From NCBI RefSeq assembly GCF_900156815.1, contig NZ_FTOT01000003.1, positions 310,001 through 374,000 of the forward strand: a stretch of DNA of 64,000 nt, written 5' to 3'. The position numbers were made by a program, and so were the translations under genes. This document shows, one piece after another, positions 53,339 through 61,991 of the stretch (position 1 is its first letter; each line of letters starts with the position of its first letter). The DNA is from Gemmobacter megaterium (lineage in GTDB: Bacteria; Pseudomonadota; Alphaproteobacteria; Rhodobacterales; Rhodobacteraceae). The notes beneath the pieces were generated by a model. That model saw only the letters and a program-made list of their open reading frames with translations. It had not been told where the DNA came from and did no database searches.

Positions 53339-54130
53339 TCAGGCGACGGGCGCGGCCAGCGCAAAGGTTGCATCCGCCGCACCGGATGGTGGACGGGCGC
53401 CGGGGTCGTGCGGGATAAGCACGCGCGAGGCCGTCACGCCCAGATCGGCCAACTGCCAGGAGACCCCGCCACCGAATTGCAGATGCCCCATTCCGATGAT
53501 GCCCACCACCAGCGGGGCGCCGGGGCGCTGGACAGCGCGGGCGATATGGGTGGCAAAGGCGCGGTCCCAAACCTCTTGCGCGCGCAGGAAGCGGTCAAAC
53601 CCCGGATCCTCGGGTGATTGCAATGTGCGGCCGGCCGGGCCGCCGCCGGTCAGATCAAAGATGAACCGGCGATACGCGGCGGGCGAGGGGCGGGCCGGGG
53701 TCAGCCCTTCGCGCTGATCCTCGGGGACGGAGTCCCAGCCGCCCGCACCCACGGTGCGCACCAGATCGCGGCGCACGTTCAGGCCCACCATCGGCACCGC
53801 CGTTTCGCGGCAGAACCGGAACAGCGGTAGATACAGGTCGGGCGGAAACGCCCAGTCACTGCCCCATTCAGCGCGGGCCAGAAATTCTTCTTCCGATCCG
53901 ATGCGGCCCGCAGTCCAATCGGCCAGAACCGGGTCGAGCCGGGCGGGGAACATCTCGAACCCCATGACGATGGGCCGATGGGCAACCAGCGCGGCCGCGA
54001 CATGCAACTGCCAGCGGTGCATATCAGCCCGGTCGTGGCGCTCGCCCAACAGCACAACCTGCGCGCGCGCCAGATCGGCGATTAGGGTGGGCCAGGCGAC
54101 GGGGCCGAGATCGGTGGCCCAGCGGGTCAT
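53339..54130 (-). CDS. ChaN-like heme/iron-associated protein
   Basis: This 263-residue protein has ChaN-family segments: VVLLGERHDRADMHRWQ, GFEMFPARLDPVLADW, VGLNVRRDLVR, and VGIIGMGHLQFGGGVSWQL. Characterised ChaN proteins are iron-regulated lipoproteins that bind cofacial heme. This one lacks a visible signal peptide or lipobox, so it may be cytoplasmic. ATG 54130 has no strong ribosome site. It ends the second heme locus, 34 bp after the HutX-like gene. Confidence 0.78.
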   Translation of the reverse strand: MTRWATDLGPVAWPTLIADLARAQVVLLGERHDRADMHRWQLHVAAALVAHRPIVMGFEMFPARLDPVLADWTAGRIGSEEEFLARAEWGSDWAFPPDLYLPLFRFCRETAVPMVGLNVRRDLVRTVGAGGWDSVPEDQREGLTPARPSPAAYRRFIFDLTGGGPAGRTLQSPEDPGFDRFLRAQEVWDRAFATHIARAVQRPGAPLVVGIIGMGHLQFGGGVSWQLADLGVTASRVLIPHDPGARPPSGAADATFALAAPVA

Positions 54131-54164
54131 CGCCGCAGCCCCGACTGGATACAAGGGACAGCGG

Positions 54165-54866
54165 TCATGCAAAGACCTCCGACCGCAGGACCAGCCCGGT
54201 GGGCTGGCCATCGACGCCAAGGGCCGTGCGTTCGCCACGCATCGCATGCCAGGCGCTGACGGTGCCGCCTTGCAGGTGCAGGTGGAAATCCGGCGTCATC
54301 ACGTTGAGAAACCCCATTGCAGGCCTTACCGCCTCGATCCGGCCGCGCCAGCCCTGCGACAGGCCGGGCTTGCCAAAGGTCATCTGCACCTCGACCCCCA
54401 GATCCTGCAAAAGGGCAAAAGGCGTCAGCGCCGGGTCGTCGGCGGCAAGCTCGGGGCGGGTCTCGCCACTTTCGCGGGCCTTGGCGGGCACCGGACTTTG
54501 GTTCAATCCGGCAAGTGCGGCATCGAACGGCGCGGCGCCGTCCATGCCGACCACGGCCAGGACGGTGGCGCCATCGGCCCCCAGGACATCCAGCCGAGGA
54601 AAGACCTTGCCGCGCATGACGGAGGAATGGTCCACCTCGACCGTCGCAAGCGCAGCAAGGTGGATGGTGGCATCGTGGCACGCCCCTTCGACACGCAGGG
54701 CAGGCCCGTCGGCCACCAGACGCTCGACCGGACCGATACGTTCAAAGGTGACGCCGCCGGCACTGGCGATCAGCATGACCTTGCCCATCTGCGGCAACAG
54801 GGCCAGCACATCGGCCGGAGCGGTATCCAGCACGCGGGCGCGGGACGAGGGGGCGGAATCGGTCAT
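54165..54866 (-). CDS. HutX / half-HmuS-like heme utilisation protein
   Basis: This 233-residue protein resembles a single HmuS repeat. DVLALLPQMGKVMLIASAGGVTFERIGPVERL parallels LIPLVRDLGDVLALTRNESCVHERVGTYTEF of the HmuS encoded at 9112-10155, followed by the same pattern ending in LAVVGMDGAAPFDAALAGL. HutX/HuvX-family proteins move heme in the cytoplasm. It overlaps the ABC gene by four bases (54863-54866), supporting a heme role for that locus. Confidence 0.7.
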   Translation of the reverse strand: MTDSAPSSRARVLDTAPADVLALLPQMGKVMLIASAGGVTFERIGPVERLVADGPALRVEGACHDATIHLAALATVEVDHSSVMRGKVFPRLDVLGADGATVLAVVGMDGAAPFDAALAGLNQSPVPAKARESGETRPELAADDPALTPFALLQDLGVEVQMTFGKPGLSQGWRGRIEAVRPAMGFLNVMTPDFHLHLQGGTVSAWHAMRGERTALGVDGQPTGLVLRSEVFA

Positions 54867-56593
54867 GCGGATTTCCTTTCGGGTTCGGCGGGGCCGATGC
54901 GCAGCACGTCATCGGCGGAAACGCCAAGCGGGGTGCGGTGGGCCACGATGATCAGGGTGGTGTCGGGCAGTTCGGTACGCAGCCAGGCCAGCAGATCGGC
55001 CTCTGCCGCCGGATCAAGGGCCGAGGTCGCCTCGTCCATCAGCAGCCAGTCGGGGCGGTTCAGCACCGCGCGCGCCAGGCCAAGGCGCTGTCGCTCGCCC
55101 ATGGACAGGCCCGCCAGCGCCGCTTCGCCCTGAGGCGCGGTCAGGCGGGGCGCCAGACCCAGCCGGGTCAGCACGGCAAAGACGCGGGCGGGATCGTGGC
55201 GGTCGGGATCGTCGGGATGGCATGCGGCGGTGACCAGGCCATCGCCCAGCACAGGCGCCCCGGCAGGCAGGAACAGGAACCGCCCGGCAGGCCGTTCGAT
55301 CCGCCCGTGACCCCAGGGCCACAGCCCGGCAATGGCGGCCAGCAGGGTTGTCTTGCCCCGCCCCGAGGCGCCGGTGATCAGGAACACCTTGCCCGGCCGG
55401 ATCACCCTGTGGGGCACCGGATCCAGCCAGTTCCCGGCAGGCGTGGCCAGTCGCAGCCCATCCAGCCGCAGCGCACCGTCATCCGACACTTCGCGCTGGA
55501 TCGCGCGGGGGGCGGCGGGCAGCGGGGCAGGGGCCTGCGCCGCCGCGAACAGCCCGTCCAGCCTTTCGCAAACCGCGACGAATTCGGCCAGCTTGCGGTA
55601 TTCGAAGATGAACCAGCTCAGCGTTGTGGTCACGCTGGAGAACGCCGAGGCAAGCTGCATCAGCCCGCCCAGTGTCAGCGCCCCGGCAAAATAGGCCGGC
55701 AGCGCAAAGAAGGTAGGCATCCGCAGGACGGTCTGGAAATAGGGCCGCGAGAACAGGCCCAGGATCAGCTCCGCCCGCATCACCCGGCGCCAGTTCAGGG
55801 CCACAGCGGCAAAGCGGTCGTCAAGGCGGCGGCGCTCGGCACCCTCGCCACCCGACTGGGCCACGGTATCGGCCCGGTCGCGCAATTGCACCAACGCGTG
55901 GCGGAAATCGGCCTCGACCTTCTCCCGGTCGAAATACTGCCGTTTCAACGGACGGCCCAGCAGATGCGTGATCGCCGTGGCCACCACCACATAGACCGGC
56001 GCCAGCCAGACCATGTAGCGCGGAATCTCTATCCCCAGCCCGAACAGCGTGAAGCCGAGCGCAAAGGTCGCAACCGACCACAGCACTGCCACATAGGACA
56101 CCAGCGACACCACCTCGGACACCAGATCCAGAGTGAATTCGATGAAGCGATCGATGAACAGGCGACAATCCTCCGCCACACGCTGATCGGGGTTCTCTAC
56201 CGGGGTCGTGCCGAACCCCGGCCGCATCAGCCAGTAGGCGCGATTGCCGATCCACAGGTCGAGCGCGCGCGCCGTCAGCCGCGCGCGCCACAGGATCAGC
56301 AGCTTCTTGCGGAACCAGTCGCCGGTCAGCCAGCACCCCGCCGACAGCGCCACCAGCGCGAAGAACACGCCGATCTGGGTCAGTGCCGCCGCCGCATCCA
56401 TCTGTTCCAGCGCATCATAGAACGCCTTGTTCCAGGCGATCAGCCGGACCGAGACCCAGACACCGACAAAGCTGAGCCCTAGGACCAGCGCATAAAGCGC
56501 CAGCCCCTGCCAGGCGCCGGGCCCCGCAATGACAATCCGCGCCAGACGGATGGCCCGGACCAGTGTGGCCCGGAACGTGCTGCGGACAGCCAT
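54863..56593 (-). CDS. SbmA/BacA-like ABC transporter, permease fused to ATPase (ABCD/YddA type)
   Basis: This 576-residue half-transporter has an SbmA/BacA-like membrane domain (residues 1-340, about six segments, including WRARLTARALDLWIGNRAYW and NPDQRVAEDCRLFID) and a C-terminal ATPase (390-576). ATPase motifs are GASGRGKTT, LSMGERQRLGLAR, WLLMDEATSALD and IVAHR. Relatives import cobalamin or peptides (Rv1819c, YddA). Here it is only 1 bp from the TonB receptor and coupled to a HutX-like gene, so heme or a tetrapyrrole is a plausible cargo. Confidence 0.88.
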   Translation of the reverse strand: MAVRSTFRATLVRAIRLARIVIAGPGAWQGLALYALVLGLSFVGVWVSVRLIAWNKAFYDALEQMDAAAALTQIGVFFALVALSAGCWLTGDWFRKKLLILWRARLTARALDLWIGNRAYWLMRPGFGTTPVENPDQRVAEDCRLFIDRFIEFTLDLVSEVVSLVSYVAVLWSVATFALGFTLFGLGIEIPRYMVWLAPVYVVVATAITHLLGRPLKRQYFDREKVEADFRHALVQLRDRADTVAQSGGEGAERRRLDDRFAAVALNWRRVMRAELILGLFSRPYFQTVLRMPTFFALPAYFAGALTLGGLMQLASAFSSVTTTLSWFIFEYRKLAEFVAVCERLDGLFAAAQAPAPLPAAPRAIQREVSDDGALRLDGLRLATPAGNWLDPVPHRVIRPGKVFLITGASGRGKTTLLAAIAGLWPWGHGRIERPAGRFLFLPAGAPVLGDGLVTAACHPDDPDRHDPARVFAVLTRLGLAPRLTAPQGEAALAGLSMGERQRLGLARAVLNRPDWLLMDEATSALDPAAEADLLAWLRTELPDTTLIIVAHRTPLGVSADDVLRIGPAEPERKSA

Positions 56594-56594
56594 G

Positions 56595-58856
56595 TCAGAA
56601 CTTCAGGTCCAGCGAGACGTTGAAGCTGCGCCCCGCCCCGGTCTGCAACTCCAGCGGCGTAATCACGCTGGTCGCCGTGGTCGAGGTGCCGCTGTAGTTC
56701 GCCGCACTGGCATCGAAATACCGCTTGTCGAACAGGTTCCTGACACCCACGTTCAACACCGCGTTCTCTGCCACGTCCCAGCGGGCATAGACATCGACCA
56801 CGCCATATCCTGCCGGCCGGAAGTTTCCGGCCGTGCCGCGCGTGACCTTGCTGGCAAAGGTGCCTACAACGTCAAGTGTCAGCGGCCGATCCGGCACCTG
56901 CCAGCTCAGGCCCAGCGTGCCCATCAGCGGGGCCACCGTATAGGGCGTTTTCGCCGCGCCGGGGTTGGCAACCTGCGTGCCCCGCTGCCACGAGGCCGAG
57001 CCGTTCAGACGCAGGTTGTCGGACAGGTCATAATAGCCTTCCAGTTCCACCCCGTGGATCTTCACCGATGACAGGTTGCGATAGGTGTATCCCGTCGCGC
57101 CACCTGGCAGCGTCACCGGCTGAAAGCTGGCGATGAAATCGGTGTAGTCGGCCTGGAATGCCGTTACCCCGACCATGCCGCGCCCCCATTCCCTGCGGAC
57201 GCCCAGTTCCAGGCTTTTCACCTCTTCGGGGACCAGATCGGGGTTCGGGATCAGGTTGAATGACGGATTCGACACATATAGCTGTTCAGCCGTCGGCATC
57301 TTGAAGCCTTCGCCGTAATGGCCCCAGACCTGCCAGCCGTTGCCAAAGCGGTAGAGCGTGCCCAAGGATTTCAGCACCTGCGCCTTGGATCGTACCACAG
57401 GCTCCGATCCAGGGACGGCGGCATAATCGCCATCCGGGCGCGGGCTCATGCGGTAGGTGGCGTAGCGCAGGCCGGGGGTGATTTCCAGCGCACCGCCCAT
57501 CAGGCTGATCCTGTCCTGGATGTACAGGTCCGCCCGCCGGGTCGAGGCATTGGCAAAGTTGAAGCCGCCCGCGCGCGATTCCGTCACGGTGCCGCTGGTC
57601 AGGTCACGGGTCACGTCGCGGCGCTGAAAATCGGTTTTCGCGTAGTCGCCGTCAAAGCCCCAGGTGATCAGATGCTCTGCGGCCCCGGTCGTCGCGCGCG
57701 AGGTGGCCTGGATATCCAGCTCCAGGAAATCCTCGGTGAACTTGCGGTAATCCTCGATGATCTTTTCGGCGCCGGTCGCGGCATTGCGCACGCGCCGCTT
57801 GCCGGACTGGTCATAGACATGCGGGGTAAAGGCCAGCGTGGTGCGCAATTCGTCGATGACGCCCGCGCCCGGCGTCCATGTGTGTTCGACGGCATACCGC
57901 TGGCGCTTTTGCACCAGGGTGCGATCCCAGGTCTGCACCACATCGCCGGTGGTGGTCTCGCTGCCGCTGGTGGTCAGGCCGATCACGGTCAGGTTGCGCA
58001 CCTTTGTCTCGCGCTTCAGCATATCGACCGAGAATTCCAGCCGATGCGCGTCGGACGGGGTCCAGACCGCCTTGGCCAGCAATCGGTTTGCGGTGATGTC
58101 GGCGGGGTTCAGCCGGTTGCACCCGATCGCCCCCAGCGCCACCTGGCGCCCGCAGCCATAGATGCCGCCATCCGCCCGCGCCTTGGAATATTCCTGTTCG
58201 TGCCCGGTATCGCGCGCGATACCGATCATGGTGGCGAACTGGGAGCCAAAACGCTGTGCGAACATCGCCTGCACGCCCGTCTTGTCCGACACTCCGTCAA
58301 ACGACAGCCGTGCAGTGCCGGCCCGGTCGCGCCCCTGCAACACATCCTCGGGGTCGAGCGTCTGCACCGCAACGACACCCCCCAGGGCATCGGCCCCCCA
58401 CAGCACCGAGGCCGGGCCTTTGACCATCTCCACCTGTTTGGTGAAATTCAGGTCCATATAGTCGCGGGTGCCATCCGTGATGCGCTCGGCCATGCGCGAT
58501 CCATCGACCAGCATCTGCACCCGGTTGCCGCTGACCCCCCGGATGGTGAAGCCGCCAAAGGTGCTGAACGGATCGGCATTGACCTGCCGGTTGACCGTGA
58601 TGCCGGGCGTGTAGCGTGTAAGCTGCTTGATATCGGTCAGGCCGCGCGCCTCGATCTCTGCCCCCGTGACCACTGTGACTGCGGCAGGAACGTCAGTCAC
58701 CGGGGTGCCCTGGCGGTCGGCCAAGATGGTGACCGGGTCGAGCCGCACTTCCTTTTCGTCGGTTGGTCTTGTCTCTTGTGCCCATGCGCTGCCGGACAGC
58801 AATACAAGCGCAGTCGTCGCGCGCAGCGCGGCGGTGGTCATCACACCGTGTCTCAT
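56595..58856 (-). CDS. hmuR: TonB-dependent receptor, heme type (HmuR-like)
   Basis: This 753-residue outer-membrane receptor has a signal peptide (TTAALRATTALVLLSGSAWAQ), a TonB-box-like LDPVTILA, a plug domain (about 45-170, PAAVTVVTGAEIEARGL) and a beta-barrel ending in aromatic LDLKF. The segment GEGFKMPTAEQLYVSNPSFNLIPNPDLVPEE matches the heme-receptor FRAP/NPNL region in altered form. It sits 46 kb from hmuSTUV. A TGA-N9-TCA box lies 90 bp upstream, consistent with iron control. Confidence 0.88.
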   Translation of the reverse strand: MRHGVMTTAALRATTALVLLSGSAWAQETRPTDEKEVRLDPVTILADRQGTPVTDVPAAVTVVTGAEIEARGLTDIKQLTRYTPGITVNRQVNADPFSTFGGFTIRGVSGNRVQMLVDGSRMAERITDGTRDYMDLNFTKQVEMVKGPASVLWGADALGGVVAVQTLDPEDVLQGRDRAGTARLSFDGVSDKTGVQAMFAQRFGSQFATMIGIARDTGHEQEYSKARADGGIYGCGRQVALGAIGCNRLNPADITANRLLAKAVWTPSDAHRLEFSVDMLKRETKVRNLTVIGLTTSGSETTTGDVVQTWDRTLVQKRQRYAVEHTWTPGAGVIDELRTTLAFTPHVYDQSGKRRVRNAATGAEKIIEDYRKFTEDFLELDIQATSRATTGAAEHLITWGFDGDYAKTDFQRRDVTRDLTSGTVTESRAGGFNFANASTRRADLYIQDRISLMGGALEITPGLRYATYRMSPRPDGDYAAVPGSEPVVRSKAQVLKSLGTLYRFGNGWQVWGHYGEGFKMPTAEQLYVSNPSFNLIPNPDLVPEEVKSLELGVRREWGRGMVGVTAFQADYTDFIASFQPVTLPGGATGYTYRNLSSVKIHGVELEGYYDLSDNLRLNGSASWQRGTQVANPGAAKTPYTVAPLMGTLGLSWQVPDRPLTLDVVGTFASKVTRGTAGNFRPAGYGVVDVYARWDVAENAVLNVGVRNLFDKRYFDASAANYSGTSTTATSVITPLELQTGAGRSFNVSLDLKF

Positions 58857-58945
58857 CCCCAGTCCCCGTTTTCTGGATGTTTCGGGCTGGCAGAAGGGCT
58901 GGCGCGTGGTGGTCGTATCGGCGAATTACCGCCACTTCCAATAGA

Positions 58946-58960
58946 TGATTGAAATTGTCA
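58946..58960. promoter_or_regulatory. Candidate Iron-Rhodo-box (TGA-N9-TCA)
   Basis: TGA at 58946-58948 and TCA at 58958-58960 flank nine bases, with inner TTGAAATTG. This is the spacing reported for RirA-type iron boxes of Rhizobiales and Rhodobacterales. It lies 90 bp before the TonB receptor and 131 bp before the divergent small protein. Confidence 0.5.
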
Positions 58961-59091
58961 AGATAATATCCGGACAGGCCGACGTCACCCAAGCCCGGAC
59001 GGGCCCCTCACTTCGCACCGTTAAGCCCAAATCAACATTGCGCGATACAGACTGCTACGGGAGAATACCCTTGCCAAAAGATGAGTCTCAA

Positions 59092-59412
59092 ATGCGCTTA
59101 TTCGTCGTGGTCCTTGCCGGTTTTCTGGCGTTGATCGGAATCGCCCTCGTACCGGACGAAGGTGCGGCGCAATTCGGCATTCTGGCAGGGCCTACCCGGA
59201 CATCGGCGGATGGGCTGATCCATGTCGCCGCGCTGGACCTGCCGATTCTCGATGTCCGGTTTGGGGGACGGTTGCTGATCGTCTCGGCCGATTCGCACGC
59301 GATGGGGCGTCTGGGCCCGGATGACCTGCGGCAACTGTTGCCGCCGGATATGTTCGTTCTGAAGGCAAGCGGCGTGACCTGCGCCAGCTTGCAAAACCCA
59401 AGAGGACGGTGA
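59092..59412 (+). CDS. Small membrane-anchored or exported protein of unknown function
   Basis: This 106-residue protein starts [21 protein letters not shown], a signal peptide or single membrane anchor, and continues [40 protein letters not shown] to a soluble end with one Cys (VTCASL). No family recognised. A TTG at 59071 with GGGAG upstream is an alternative start, adding seven residues. The gene lies 5 bp before the histidine kinase and so may encode a periplasmic partner of it. Confidence 0.6.
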   Translation: MRLFVVVLAGFLALIGIALVPDEGAAQFGILAGPTRTSADGLIHVAALDLPILDVRFGGRLLIVSADSHAMGRLGPDDLRQLLPPDMFVLKASGVTCASLQNPRGR

Positions 59413-59417
59413 TCGCC

Positions 59418-61106
59418 ATGCCAGACCAAAGATCCGAAACCGGACGGCTGGATCGGCTGCGCGGTCACGTCGTGCGCTACATGTTGGTCTATGTCTGGAT
59501 GCATGTTGTGCTGACCGCCGCGATAGCGGGCGGCGGCGGCGCAGGCGGGGCCTATGTTCCGATGGCGGTGGCTGCGCTGGCTGTCGTCTCAACGCTGGAA
59601 TGGTGGCGTGACCCGAATGGGGAACGGGTGCAACTGACCATCGCCGCCAGCCTTGCACTGGTGGTCAGCTTTATCGTGTTCCAGTTGTCATTCCACCCCT
59701 GGCAGCCCGATGCACATATGTACTTCTTTGCTGTTTATGCCGGGATTTCCGCATTCTGCAATGCGCGGGCCATCGTGATCTATGGTCTTGTCGTGATGCT
59801 GCACCATCTGGTTCTCAACTTCCTGTTGCCCAACGCGGTGTTCCTGGGCGGCGCAGATCTGGGGCGCGTGGTGCTTCATGCGGTCATCGTGCTGGTGCAG
59901 GGGGTCGTGCTGGCCTGGCTGGCCAACCTTCTGGTCCGCACGATCGAGGAAGCGGACGCGGCCAACCGGGCCAAGACAGCATTCCTCGCCAACATGAGCC
60001 ACGAAATTCGCACGCCGATGAACGGGGTTCTGGGCATGGCGGAACTGCTGGGCGAAACCCGGCTGACGCCGGAACAGCGCGGAATGCTGGACACGATGCG
60101 CAACTCCGGCGAGGCGCTGCTGGCGGTGATCAACGACATTCTCGATCTGGCACGGATCGAGGCGGGCAAGGCCACGCTCGATCCGCAGCCCTTCGACCCG
60201 GTTGCCCTGCTGCGGCGGATCGAGGCATTGCACCGCGTTTCGGCACAACGCAAAGGTGTGGCCTTTCATCTCGATCTGCTGCCGCGTGACGGAACAACCC
60301 GTCTGGGTGATGAAACCAAGCTGGTCCAGATTCTGAACAACCTGATCGGCAATGCCGTCAAGTTCACCTCCGATGGCGAGGTGCGCGTGACGGTCGATCA
60401 GGCGCAGGACGACAGCCTGCACATTATCATTGCCGATACCGGCATCGGCATGACACCCGATCAGCTCAGCCGGGTCTTTGACGAATTCGAACAGGCCGAC
60501 ACCTCGATCACCCGGCGTTTCGGCGGAACGGGCCTTGGGATGCCCATTGTAAAGCGGCTGGTCGATGTGATGGGGGGAACGCTGCGCATGGACTCGACGG
60601 CAGGCGCGGGAACCCAGGCGTATCTGACGCTGCCATTGCCGCGGTGCGATCTGGAAATTGCCCCAAGGCCGGGGCCAATGACGATTTCACGGCGCAGCCT
60701 GTCCGACATTCGCCTGCTGGTGGCCGAGGACAATGCAACCAACGTGGTGATCCTCAAGGCCATGCTGGCGTCTCTGGGGGTCGCGGCCGATTTCGTCGGT
60801 GATGGCGCGCAGGCCGTGGCCGCCAGCCAGTCGCATACCTATGATGTGCTGTTGCTGGACATCAACATGCCGGTGATGGATGGGCTCACCGCCTTGGCCA
60901 GGATTCACGACATGGCCGGCGAAGGCACGGCCCCGCGCCCGCCGATCGCGATTGCCGCAACCGCCAATGTCATGGAAGATCAGGTCAACGCCTATATCGC
61001 GGCGGGATTTGCCTCGGTGCTGGGCAAACCCTACAAAAAGGCAGATCTTCAGGCCACACTGGAAATGGCACTGTGCCACATGGCCGAACGGCGGCTTGTT
61101 GCCTGA
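59418..61106 (+). CDS. Hybrid histidine kinase with His-rich membrane domain
   Basis: This 562-residue sensor has about six membrane segments (residues 20-175), a HisKA domain with [15 protein letters not shown] (phospho-His195), an ATPase domain ([29 protein letters not shown]) and a C-terminal receiver ([17 protein letters not shown]). The membrane part contains [13 protein letters not shown] and [12 protein letters not shown], also seen in some alphaproteobacterial chemoreceptors. There is no HPt domain or response regulator nearby, so an output partner is encoded elsewhere. ATG 59418 is preferred over GTG 59409 for its AGAGGA site. Confidence 0.9.
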   Translation: MPDQRSETGRLDRLRGHVVRYMLVYVWMHVVLTAAIAGGGGAGGAYVPMAVAALAVVSTLEWWRDPNGERVQLTIAASLALVVSFIVFQLSFHPWQPDAHMYFFAVYAGISAFCNARAIVIYGLVVMLHHLVLNFLLPNAVFLGGADLGRVVLHAVIVLVQGVVLAWLANLLVRTIEEADAANRAKTAFLANMSHEIRTPMNGVLGMAELLGETRLTPEQRGMLDTMRNSGEALLAVINDILDLARIEAGKATLDPQPFDPVALLRRIEALHRVSAQRKGVAFHLDLLPRDGTTRLGDETKLVQILNNLIGNAVKFTSDGEVRVTVDQAQDDSLHIIIADTGIGMTPDQLSRVFDEFEQADTSITRRFGGTGLGMPIVKRLVDVMGGTLRMDSTAGAGTQAYLTLPLPRCDLEIAPRPGPMTISRRSLSDIRLLVAEDNATNVVILKAMLASLGVAADFVGDGAQAVAASQSHTYDVLLLDINMPVMDGLTALARIHDMAGEGTAPRPPIAIAATANVMEDQVNAYIAAGFASVLGKPYKKADLQATLEMALCHMAERRLVA

Positions 61107-61185
61107 TTGCGCCCGGCGCGGTGGCGGCTGCGTGCTTGCCAAATCGGAGCCATACCGCGATTGTGGCGGCGGCTTGGGGATGATC

Positions 61186-61896
61186 ATGGCACCAAAGACG
61201 GCATCAAAAGGTTTGCAACCCATTCTGGAACGGCAGACCGTCCAGGATCAGGTCTATGCGCAACTGCGCGAGGCACTGATCGCCGGCGCCTTCGAGGCGA
61301 AAGAGGCATTCACCATCGCGGGACTGGCCGACAGGTTTCAGGTCTCGCACATGCCTGTGCGCGAGGCGCTGCGCCGTCTGGCGGCCGAAAGCGCGCTGCG
61401 CATTGCGCCTTCGGGCACCGCCTATGTGCCCGACCTCTCTGCTGACGAGCTGGAGGATATCACCCGCGCCCGCGTCATCATCGAAGGCGCAACCACCGCC
61501 ATCGCCTTTGACCACCTGGACGACGACGATCTCGCGCAGTTGCAGGCCATCGTCGCCCGTCATCATGCCAGCGGCCTGGCTGGCAATACCCCGGCGATGA
61601 CGGCGGCCAACCGCGAATTCCACTTCCACATCTACCGCGCGGCCCAAAGTCCCGTCCTGATGAGTCAGATCGAAAATCTGTGGCTGCGCTCGGGTCCATA
61701 TGTGCGCATCCTGTCGGACCGGATGGAACAGTTGCTGAAGACCGCGCTGCGCGACAGTTTCACCGCACATCACGAATCCGTCTGCAAGGCCCTTGCGATC
61801 CGTGATGCCGATGCCTTCCGCGCGGCGATGGAGGCCGATATTCGCGCGTCACACCTGCTGTTGCGCCAATTGATCGCCGAAGCGACGGCGCCATGA
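61186..61896 (+). CDS. GntR family regulator, FCD subgroup
   Basis: This 236-residue regulator has an N-terminal winged helix (about 20-80: FTIAGLADRFQVSHMPVREALRRLAAESAL) and an FCD domain with TAANREFHFHIYRAAQS and FTAHHESVCKALAIRDA. The start may be ATG 61186 (GGGGAT upstream) or ATG 61180. It precedes the M20 peptidase and class V enzyme on the same strand by 95 bp and is their probable regulator. It is distinct from the GntR at 52598. Confidence 0.87.
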   Translation: MAPKTASKGLQPILERQTVQDQVYAQLREALIAGAFEAKEAFTIAGLADRFQVSHMPVREALRRLAAESALRIAPSGTAYVPDLSADELEDITRARVIIEGATTAIAFDHLDDDDLAQLQAIVARHHASGLAGNTPAMTAANREFHFHIYRAAQSPVLMSQIENLWLRSGPYVRILSDRMEQLLKTALRDSFTAHHESVCKALAIRDADAFRAAMEADIRASHLLLRQLIAEATAP

Positions 61897-61943
61897 GCGC
61901 GCTGGCGGCAGATCCTTCTTGATCAAAAAATCATAATCGCTAT

Positions 61944-61975
61944 GGCTGGGGTGACGGGGCATATCGGCCCCAGCC
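61944..61975 (+). other. Leader hairpin before M20 gene
   Basis: GGCTGGGG (61944-61951) pairs with CCCCAGCC (61968-61975) across a 16-base loop, just upstream of the ribosome site GGGAGAT. It may be a 5' leader structure or the GntR target region. An A-rich TTGATCAAAAAATCA stretch precedes it. Confidence 0.4.
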
Positions 61976-61991
61976 GCCCAGGGAGATTTGC

